Source: Candidatus Poribacteria bacterium (lineage in GTDB: Bacteria; Poribacteria; WGA-4E; WGA-3G). From it: a stretch of 59,867 bases of DNA. Under the pieces are notes generated by a model. The model was not told the DNA's origin and made no database searches. It was given only the letters and a program-made list of their open reading frames with translations. Both the position numbers and the translations under genes were made by a program. Location of the stretch: the NCBI GenBank assembly GCA_026702755.1, contig JAPPBX010000104.1, positions 1-59,867 of the forward strand. Direction: 5' to 3'. The first letter of the stretch is position 1. Every line of letters begins with the position of its first letter. This document shows positions 26,621 to 33,430 of this stretch, one piece after another.

Positions 26621-27542
26621 CATGGCTTCCGTGAAGACCTATCCACTTCAGAATCGCATCAACAAAGTCTCCGTTCAGGACTTCGCGACGCTCCCAGAAT
26701 CAGAAATGGACTTGACTCCATTTTTAGCGAGTCTTCCGAACATCCTCAAGGGACAAGATTTTTTGGCACTGGTTGATGACATCGTTGCTGCATATCAAAA
26801 CAAAAAACCTGTCATCGTGATGATGGGCGGGCATGTCATCAAGTGTGGATTAAGTCCACTTTTAATCGACTTGGCGAAACGCGGGGTGATTACCGGGTTT
26901 GCGTTCAACGGCGCAAGCAGTATCCACGACTTCGAGATAGCTCTCATCGGCGAAACCTCTGAAGATGTCGCTGCCTACATTCAGACGGGACAGTTCGGGA
27001 TGTGGGAGGAAACCGGACGATTGATGAACGAGGCAATTCAGCACGCCGCAGATACAGATATCGGAATAGGCGAAGCATTGGGCAAACAATTGTTAGAAAT
27101 GCGCGCGCCCTACAATGCGTATAGTCTCTTAGCTGCGGGTGTTCAATACGATGTTCCAATCACGGTGCATGTCGCTATCGGTACGGATATTATCCATCAG
27201 CATCCATCTGCGGGGGGTGCAGCTATCGGCGCGGCGAGTTTCACCGATTTCCGGTTATTGACAACGTTAGTGACAGATTTGGAAGGTGGTGGCGTTGTGC
27301 TAAATTTGGGTTCGGCTGTGATTCTACCGGAGGTTTTCTTGAAAGCGTTGACGATTGCGCGGAATCTGGGGCATACGGTATCCCACTTCACGACTGCCAA
27401 TTTCGACATGAACCAACAGTATCGCCCCGTAGAAAATGTCGTCAAACGCCCAACAGAGATGGGGGGTAAGGGTTATACATTCACTGGACACCACGAGTTG
27501 ATGATCCCACTTCTGGCGCAGTCAGTCCTTTCCCGACTATAA
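26595..27542 (+). CDS. Deoxyhypusine synthase-like protein
   Basis: 315 residues. IVMMGGHVIKCGLSPLLIDL is a nucleotide-binding-like loop, followed by GFAFNGASSIHDFEIALIGE, and later HVAIGTDIIHQHPSAGGAAI with two His residues, then GGVVLNLGSAVILPEVFLKA. This order resembles bacterial deoxyhypusine synthase-like proteins, which use NAD; the recognition is by eye and moderate. AAGGA lies nine bases before ATG 26595, supporting the overlap with the O-antigen ligase-like gene, though ATG 26622 is an alternative. The substrate in bacteria without hypusine is unclear, and the tie to polysaccharide genes may be only positional. Confidence 0.55.
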   Translation: MKKSLKPIDMASVKTYPLQNRINKVSVQDFATLPESEMDLTPFLASLPNILKGQDFLALVDDIVAAYQNKKPVIVMMGGHVIKCGLSPLLIDLAKRGVITGFAFNGASSIHDFEIALIGETSEDVAAYIQTGQFGMWEETGRLMNEAIQHAADTDIGIGEALGKQLLEMRAPYNAYSLLAAGVQYDVPITVHVAIGTDIIHQHPSAGGAAIGAASFTDFRLLTTLVTDLEGGGVVLNLGSAVILPEVFLKALTIARNLGHTVSHFTTANFDMNQQYRPVENVVKRPTEMGGKGYTFTGHHELMIPLLAQSVLSRL

Positions 27543-27667
27543 ATAGTAAACTGTGTTCTTAGAGTTAAGTCCGTCAATAAAAAAAGCACGCTGTCAACGC
27601 GCGCCTTTCAAAGTACACGATTGGCTTACTATTGAACTCAGCATTATACGATCAACGGTATGCTACG

Positions 27668-27859
27668 CTATTTTCGGTTCGAGAAACGCATTAACGAACC
27701 CTTCCCGCGCCCTGTTTTTAGTTTCATCAGTAACGCGCGGGCAGCTCGTAATTTCGGCAATGACGGAATATGTAGATAGATTCTTAAGAGTTTACCCCGT
27801 TTAGCACTATCTACGTTCGCGTAACCTTCTAAAATTTTCCGATATGTTGAACTATCCAT
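27668..27859 (-). CDS. Possible small basic protein, unknown
   Basis: 63 residues starting at ATG 27859, with GGAGAG about ten bases upstream. The sequence is basic and helical (KILEGYANVDSAKRGKLLRI, then LRAARALLMKLKTGRGKG). No family is recognised, and it may be the remnant of a longer gene. It lies in the 361-base gap between the deoxyhypusine synthase-like and CYTH genes; nothing else is visible in that gap. Confidence 0.3.
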   Translation of the reverse strand: MDSSTYRKILEGYANVDSAKRGKLLRIYLHIPSLPKLRAARALLMKLKTGRGKGSLMRFSNRK

Positions 27860-27903
27860 CTTTATAAATCTCTCCAATCGTTGGCAAGTCCCACCGAAAT
27901 CAG

Positions 27904-28452
27904 TTATGATTTTTGCATAACGAGGTCGCTGTAGGAGACAGCAACCGGATCGGCAGTATCTAAATGAAGTATGGCTTTAACGTGGTGATGTTCATTTATC
28001 GCTTCGGCTTCTGTTTGTTCCTGAAACACCGTTTCTAATTCGATGAATTGCCCTAAATCCACAACCGTATCAAGGTGGATGCGAGTATGATTGAACATCC
28101 AGAGTTCTCGCTGTTTCTTGACAATTGTCTTGACACCCAGCGCGGCAGTTAGCAGTGTTTTGAGGGTCTCAGGATCGGCAATTTCACAGAGTTGATACTG
28201 ACTGTAACGCGACGCTTCATGATTCGGACGCTCATAATAGATGAGCCAAGCCTCGGTCGCCTCATCAATCTCGCGCAATTTGAGTCGCGGTTCATAGGCT
28301 TCTGATATTGAAGAATCTTCTCCCCCCGTTACATAAAAATACGTATCAACTTGATGGACGGTTTCACGATGTGTCGCGTTTAAGTCTGCAAGTCTCGGAT
28401 AGAGGCTCTCAAGCGACTGACACTGCGCTTTAAATTCTAAATTTGTTGCCAT
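27904..28452 (-). CDS. CYTH-domain protein (class IV adenylate cyclase / thiamine triphosphatase-like)
   Basis: 182 residues. CYTH hallmarks are in order: NLEFKAQ at residues 4-10 (variant of the ExExK signature), RLKLREID (about 76), WLIYYERP, VKKQRELWMFNHTRIHLDTV (about 126) and FIELETVF (about 154). The family hydrolyses or cyclises triphosphates inside an eight-strand tunnel with a divalent metal. The first signature reads E-F-K, so the ligand set may be reduced. It lies 12 bases downstream of the receiver-like gene, in the same transcript. Confidence 0.8.
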   Translation of the reverse strand: MATNLEFKAQCQSLESLYPRLADLNATHRETVHQVDTYFYVTGGEDSSISEAYEPRLKLREIDEATEAWLIYYERPNHEASRYSQYQLCEIADPETLKTLLTAALGVKTIVKKQRELWMFNHTRIHLDTVVDLGQFIELETVFQEQTEAEAINEHHHVKAILHLDTADPVAVSYSDLVMQKS

Positions 28453-28464
28453 GTGAATTCGGAC

Positions 28465-29064
28465 TTACTCAATTTCTCCAAAATCTTCATCGGATTGGAA
28501 GTTGTCAACACACGAGCGGTTGCAACGTTCACCATGTGCCAATAACCAACAGGTTTGATGCTTTAATTTAAGGGAACTTATCAGACAAGTGCGCAACTGC
28601 TCAGGGTCGAAACCGCGTCCTAACAGGTAACTGTAGCTACCGGCTCTCATCGCCCGTTGTCCCTCGTGATCATTACGGACAATCGAGACGATTTTGACAT
28701 GCGGCTGATACCTCCTGATATATTCAAAGAGCCTTCCTCGCTGGCGGCGAGTGTAGTCAGCAATGACCAGTTGATATTTGCGCATCTTCAACAAACCGAT
28801 GGCTTCCGAGGATCGCTCTGGAAAATCGCATCCGTAGCCCTCGGAGCGAATGAGGTTCCTTACCTTATCATGTAAGTTACCATCACGTGAAACGAGCATC
28901 ACATCGCCTTCTAATTCAGAGATGCCGAAATCCTCTTGAATATCAAGCGGGATACGTGCTTCTCTCGTCCGCCATTCCAGCCTTCTGCGTGCACTTCGCA
29001 TCTGATCGTTGACGCGATCCAATCTCTCGTCTAAGTCCGGGAGTGGTTTAAAAAATTTTTTCAT
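28465..29064 (-). CDS. Receiver-like (pseudo response regulator) protein with C-terminal Cys cluster
   Basis: 199 residues. A charged helical N-terminus (1-45, LDERLDRVNDQMRSARRRLE) precedes a CheY-like domain (about 52-170). GDVMLVSRDGNLHDKVRNLI replaces the usual acidic pair, YQLVIADYTRRQRGRLFEYI gives a possible phospho-acceptor Asp, and VKIVSIVRN with YLLGRGFDPEQL replaces the usual Thr and Lys positions. The C-terminus has C-x8-C-x3-C (CWLLAHGERCNRSC), a possible metal or redox site. The missing Lys suggests a phosphorylation-independent receiver. No kinase is adjacent. Confidence 0.6.
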   Translation of the reverse strand: MKKFFKPLPDLDERLDRVNDQMRSARRRLEWRTREARIPLDIQEDFGISELEGDVMLVSRDGNLHDKVRNLIRSEGYGCDFPERSSEAIGLLKMRKYQLVIADYTRRQRGRLFEYIRRYQPHVKIVSIVRNDHEGQRAMRAGSYSYLLGRGFDPEQLRTCLISSLKLKHQTCWLLAHGERCNRSCVDNFQSDEDFGEIE

Positions 29065-29159
29065 CTGGTCCTACCATGCCTATCCCCAAAAGATGCTAAC
29101 AGGAAAATTTCTTTTACCTAATTGTACCGCATCTCAGGACACATATCAAGCAATTTTTG

Positions 29160-29188
29160 TTGATAAAAACCGCGAAATACTATAGAAT
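29160..29188 (+). promoter_or_regulatory. Possible sigma-70 promoter upstream of the isochorismatase operon
   Basis: TTGATA (29160-29165) and TAGAAT (29183-29188) are separated by 17 bases, about 105 bases upstream of the isochorismatase ATG. It is the best promoter-like pair in the divergent gap of 228 bases. Confidence 0.45.
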
Positions 29189-29292
29189 CTCCAACACAGA
29201 AAAGCAGTAAGCAGTGTCTACAACCGAAACCGTGGCAACAAACGATCGCGCAGCCCTCTTATAGAGACACCGGCGGAAAAGGATAGAAGAAC

Positions 29293-30327
29293 ATGCCTAC
29301 ACCACAACCTCCACTCCCGTCACATTTCAACACCGATCAAGTAGACCGAGTCTGGCGGATTCCCTATCAAGAACGCCAACACGAGGCGCAAACGTGGGCA
29401 AAGGAGCACGACATCCACCCCGCATTTGAGGATGATTTTCGGACATGTCTGCTGCTTGTCGATGTGCAAAATACATTCTGTATCCCCGACTATGAACTCT
29501 TCGTTGGCGGTAGATCCGGAAATGGTGCAGTAGAAGATAACATCCGTTTGTGTCAGTTTATCTATCGCAATCTACCGCACATCAGCAAAATCGCTTGCAC
29601 GCTCGACACGCATACAGCGATGCAGATATTCCACGAAATCTTCTGGATTAACGATGCAGGTGAACATCCCACTCCGTTACAGACACTGATTACACAAGCG
29701 GACATCGAAGCAGGCAGATGGCATGTCAATCCTGCTGTTTCGGAAAGCGTAACCGGAAAATCAGATCAATATGAATGGCTTGAGGCTTACGGGCAACACT
29801 ACGTCGAAGTGCTTACTGCGGATGGGAAATATCCGCTCACGATATGGCCCTACCATGCGATGCTTGGTGGGATTGGACACGCTGTCGTTTCCGCTGTTGA
29901 TGAAGCCTGCTTTTTTCATACGATTGCCCGTAAGAGTCAGGTACATTACGAAACGAAAGGACAGAATCCGCTAACCGAAAACTACTCAGTCCTGCGTCCA
30001 GAAGTTCTCAACGACGCGGACGGGAAACCGATTGCAGAAAAAAACATCCCCTTTCTCCAAATGCTTCTCGGATACGATCAGGTGATTATTGCAGGACAGG
30101 CAAAAAGCCATTGTGTCGCGTGGACGGTCAGCGATCTGCTCACAGAAATCCAGCAAACGAATCTTGCGTTAGCGAAAAAAATCTATTTGGTGGAGGACTT
30201 AACTTCACCCGTTGTTGTACCGGGAGTCGTAGACTATACAGAACCAGCAGACGCTGCTTTCGCCGAGTTTTCGGAAGCAGGAATGCACATTGTCCAGTCA
30301 ACAGAACCGATTGATCATTGGACTTAA
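29293..30327 (+). CDS. Isochorismatase-family cysteine hydrolase (nicotinamidase-like)
   Basis: 344 residues, longer than the usual 180-220. LLLVDVQNTF (about 57) carries the catalytic Asp and IIAGQAKSHCVAWTVSDLL (about 266) the nucleophilic Cys. A long insertion between them (about 100-220) includes HEIFWINDAGEHPTPLQTLI and WPYHAMLGGIGHAV, the latter with His residues near the metal site. Such enzymes deaminate nicotinamide or hydrolyse related amides. It starts an apparent operon with the nucleoside-type MFS transporter 14 bases downstream, which may fit a nucleoside or pyridine salvage role. Confidence 0.82.
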   Translation: MPTPQPPLPSHFNTDQVDRVWRIPYQERQHEAQTWAKEHDIHPAFEDDFRTCLLLVDVQNTFCIPDYELFVGGRSGNGAVEDNIRLCQFIYRNLPHISKIACTLDTHTAMQIFHEIFWINDAGEHPTPLQTLITQADIEAGRWHVNPAVSESVTGKSDQYEWLEAYGQHYVEVLTADGKYPLTIWPYHAMLGGIGHAVVSAVDEACFFHTIARKSQVHYETKGQNPLTENYSVLRPEVLNDADGKPIAEKNIPFLQMLLGYDQVIIAGQAKSHCVAWTVSDLLTEIQQTNLALAKKIYLVEDLTSPVVVPGVVDYTEPADAAFAEFSEAGMHIVQSTEPIDHWT

Positions 30328-30341
30328 GGAGGAGACCCTTT

Positions 30342-31604
30342 ATGGAAAATCAACGGACAGAATTGGGTACCTATGTACGGCTATCCGGAATGATGTTTCT
30401 ACAGTTCGCCATCTGGGGGGCATGGGCAGTGCTTATCGCTGGACACATGCAGAACCTTGGGTTCACTGGCAAACAGATTAGCTACGTCTTCGGCACGACG
30501 GCTATCGGTTCGATAATCTCTCCGATTATAGCAGGGTGGGTTGCAGATCGGCTCATGCCAGCACAAGTCTTCGCAGCGATCTCGCACCTGTTCGGTGGAG
30601 TGTGCCTCCTCTTTGCCTGGAAACAGACGACCTTTCCGATGATGTGGGGCGCGATTTTCCTGCACGCCGTTCTCTATATGCCGACCATCGCGCTGACGAA
30701 CGCGATTGCCTTCCACCACATGGGACAGTCAGATAAATTCGGAAATATCCGGGTCTTTGGAACACTCGGTTGGATCGCAATCAATTGGCTACTGAGTTGG
30801 TATCTCCGGTTTTGGGAAGGGCAAGAGACAACCCTTCCACACGTGGGTGATTGCCTTCTCTTCGGAGCTGTCCTTTCATTCATTATGGGTGCGTACTGCC
30901 TGACGCTGCCCCATACGCCTCCCAGTAAAGAGGCGAAGAACCCCTACGCTTTTCTTGAAGCGTTCTCCCTCGTCTCAAATCGGAACTTCGCGGTACTCCT
31001 GATTATCTCTTTCGTCGTTGCTATTGAACTTCCTTTCTATTACAACCTGACCTACCTGTTCCTGACCGAGGCAGAACACGGCGTTGAGTTAGCAGGAAGC
31101 AGTGCCAATCTTGCGATGAGTCTCGGACAGGTCGCTGAGGTCGCGTTGATGATCCTGCTATTTCCGTGTCTGCGCCGGTTCGGCATGCGATTTACTATCT
31201 TTTTGGGTATTCTTGCGTGGCCCGTCCGCTATGCCATCTTCGCCATTGGACAACCCGTGTGGTTAGTTATTGGTGCGCAAACGTTGCACGGCATCTGTTA
31301 TTCATTCTTTTTCGTCGGTGGAATGATTGCCGTAGAACGCCTCAGTTCAAAGGATATTCGTGCGAGTTCTCAAGCACTGCTTCTCTTCGTAACGAACGGA
31401 TTCGGAATGTTGGTAGGACATATTGTTAGCGGTCGTGTGCATGATTACTTCGCTTATGCAGAAGGTGGACACGCATGGGCAAAAATCTTTATGGTACCGA
31501 TTGTTGTAACAGTCCTCGCTGCAATCGCCTTCATCGCGTTGTTCAATGAACAGAAGTATCAGGCGGATGCGGACGCTATTGAACAAGACCCCGCGAACAC
31601 ATAG
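30342..31604 (+). CDS. MFS transporter, nucleoside:H+ symporter family
   Basis: 420 residues with twelve hydrophobic segments. QFAIWGAWAVLIAGHM near the N-terminus, FGTTAIGSIISPIIAGWVAD in TM2-3 and DKFGNIRVFGTLGWIAINWL are typical of the NupG/nucleoside symporter branch. ATG 30342 is chosen because AAGGAGG lies eight bases upstream; the in-frame TTG at 30318 precedes that site. It imports a substrate at the cytoplasmic membrane, probably a nucleoside or sugar-like compound acted on by its neighbours. Confidence 0.82.
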   Translation: MENQRTELGTYVRLSGMMFLQFAIWGAWAVLIAGHMQNLGFTGKQISYVFGTTAIGSIISPIIAGWVADRLMPAQVFAAISHLFGGVCLLFAWKQTTFPMMWGAIFLHAVLYMPTIALTNAIAFHHMGQSDKFGNIRVFGTLGWIAINWLLSWYLRFWEGQETTLPHVGDCLLFGAVLSFIMGAYCLTLPHTPPSKEAKNPYAFLEAFSLVSNRNFAVLLIISFVVAIELPFYYNLTYLFLTEAEHGVELAGSSANLAMSLGQVAEVALMILLFPCLRRFGMRFTIFLGILAWPVRYAIFAIGQPVWLVIGAQTLHGICYSFFFVGGMIAVERLSSKDIRASSQALLLFVTNGFGMLVGHIVSGRVHDYFAYAEGGHAWAKIFMVPIVVTVLAAIAFIALFNEQKYQADADAIEQDPANT

Positions 31605-31618
31605 TTGAGGGAAAAATT

Positions 31619-33307
31619 ATGTCAATGCATAAAACACTCGTGTTTAACACCGCTGGCGGTAATCTAACGGTTTCAGCAATGCAGAACTGGCACATCACTG
31701 TTTCCGATGACGCTACTGCTTCTGAACGATACGCCGTCGAAGAATTCCAAAAATGGTTCAACCAAGCAACCGGATTGACTTTACCGTTGGGTACCGCAAC
31801 CAACGGCGGGCAAGTCACAATTGGAGGATCCGCCTCGTTGGGTGATGAAGACATCGAAATCACCGTTGATAGTAGTCAGGTTCAGATCAAGGGGGGCATG
31901 CCACGTGGTATTCTCTACGCTGTGTACCAGTTTCTTGAGGAATTGGTCGGTGTCCGATTCCTAACGGTTGATCATACCTATATCCCCGATGCATCTGCCC
32001 TGCAAATACCGTGCGGGAGTTATACCTACTCCCCACCGTTCTCATTTCGCTGGAGTTATTACCGTGAGAATTCAGATGCACCGGAATTCGCGGCGAAACG
32101 GAAAGTCAATACTGTCACCGATGCAGAAAATCTCGGTGGGAAAACCCAACAGCAACTTATCAATCACTCGTTCCACGCATTAGTCCCCTTCGGCACGTAT
32201 GGCGAAAGTCATCCAGAGTATTACGCACTTGTAGACGGAAAACGGGATACGGATACACACGGTGGTGGACCGCAGCTCTGCGTGACGAACCCCGAAGTCA
32301 TTGCGGTTGCCGCTGAATCCGCAATTCAGCAACTCTCGGAACGTCCCGGAGCCGCCAATATCAGTGTAAGCCAAGCGGATACAGCGGCATACTGCCGGTG
32401 CAAAATATGCGAGACACTCAACGAAGCGGAAGAGTCGCCAATGGGTTCGCACTTGACATTTGTCAATGCCGTCGCAGAACGCATTGAAAAAGCATATCCT
32501 CACGTCAAAGTTGGGACGCTGGCATACTGGTATACCCGCAAACCCCCCAAGACCGTGAAGCCGCTGCACAACGTGCAGATCCAACTCTGTAGTATTGAAT
32601 GCTGCACGCTCCACGCCATTGATAATCCAGATTGCGAGCAGAATCGAGCCTTCTGCCAAGATACTAATGAGTGGGGAAAAATCTGTGACGACATCTGGAT
32701 TTGGAATTACAACACCAATTTCCGCGCCTATGATTTGCCGTTCCCGAATCTACGGAGTATTGCTCCGAATGTCCGTTACTTCCTAAGCAATAACGCCAAA
32801 GGTGTCTTCATGCAGGCAAACGGTAACGGGTTAACAGGCGAATTCTCCGATCTACGGAATTACCTCATCTCACAACTCATCTGGAACCCACACCTCGATG
32901 CCGATGCACACTTAGATGAATTCGTGAACCTCCACTACGAAGCTGCGGCACCGCCGATTTTGGAATACATCAACTTCCTCCACGATGACGTTGAGGAAAG
33001 AGGTCTCCACCCACGGTGTTTTCCGACACCAGAGGATGTAGGATTGGATGCGGAGAGCTCACAAACCATTTTTGACTATTTCCAGCAAGCGTTAGCACTC
33101 GCCGAGAGACCAGAAATTCGGGCGCGTGTTGAAAAAGCCTCTATCCCCGCCTACAAAGCGATGATCGTTGCTGGTGGTGAAATGCCATCCCAAAAACGGC
33201 AGACGCTGATTGACGAATATATCACGTTGTGTAAACGCTACAATATGTCGCACGCCGCAGAAACGCAAGCAGCAGAAACATATTTTGAAGAACTCCGCAG
33301 CCAATAA
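31619..33307 (+). CDS. DUF4838-domain protein (glycoside hydrolase-like)
   Basis: 562 residues. The N-terminal 100 residues (ERYAVEEFQKWFNQATGLTL, then GILYAVYQFLEELVGVRFLT) form the alpha/beta module that precedes catalytic domains in hexosaminidase- and alpha-glucuronidase-like proteins. About 130-400 is DUF4838 proper, with HSFHALVPFGTYGESHPEYY, CVTNPEV, SVSQADTAAYCRCKICETLN and IWNYNTNF. The four-Cys cluster CRCKIC plus CSIECC may bind a metal. There is no signal peptide, so the protein is probably cytoplasmic. It is 14 bases after the transporter, suggesting it processes the imported compound. Confidence 0.8.
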   Translation: MSMHKTLVFNTAGGNLTVSAMQNWHITVSDDATASERYAVEEFQKWFNQATGLTLPLGTATNGGQVTIGGSASLGDEDIEITVDSSQVQIKGGMPRGILYAVYQFLEELVGVRFLTVDHTYIPDASALQIPCGSYTYSPPFSFRWSYYRENSDAPEFAAKRKVNTVTDAENLGGKTQQQLINHSFHALVPFGTYGESHPEYYALVDGKRDTDTHGGGPQLCVTNPEVIAVAAESAIQQLSERPGAANISVSQADTAAYCRCKICETLNEAEESPMGSHLTFVNAVAERIEKAYPHVKVGTLAYWYTRKPPKTVKPLHNVQIQLCSIECCTLHAIDNPDCEQNRAFCQDTNEWGKICDDIWIWNYNTNFRAYDLPFPNLRSIAPNVRYFLSNNAKGVFMQANGNGLTGEFSDLRNYLISQLIWNPHLDADAHLDEFVNLHYEAAAPPILEYINFLHDDVEERGLHPRCFPTPEDVGLDAESSQTIFDYFQQALALAERPEIRARVEKASIPAYKAMIVAGGEMPSQKRQTLIDEYITLCKRYNMSHAAETQAAETYFEELRSQ

Positions 33308-33321
33308 TCTCATTTATCATC

Positions 33322-33422
33322 ACCGGTTGGCAGTTTTCCGAAAAGTGGATATTGGTCATCGGTAAAACGGACTGTGATGGACCCAAACCTATCTCTTAAC
33401 TGGCAACTGACAACTGATAACT
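33322..33422. repeat. Dispersed inverted repeat (CAGTT family) at the VWA gene start
   Basis: Left arm CCGGTTGGCAGTTTTCCG and right arm AACTGGCAACTGACAACTG, followed by ATAACT, are imperfect reverse complements. It is the same family as 6597-6689 and 9476-9547. It ends nine bases before ATG 33431 and has replaced the normal leader. If the upstream GTG 33374 or ATG 33377 were used, the repeat would be translated. Confidence 0.65.
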
Positions 33423-33430
33423 TCTCAAAA

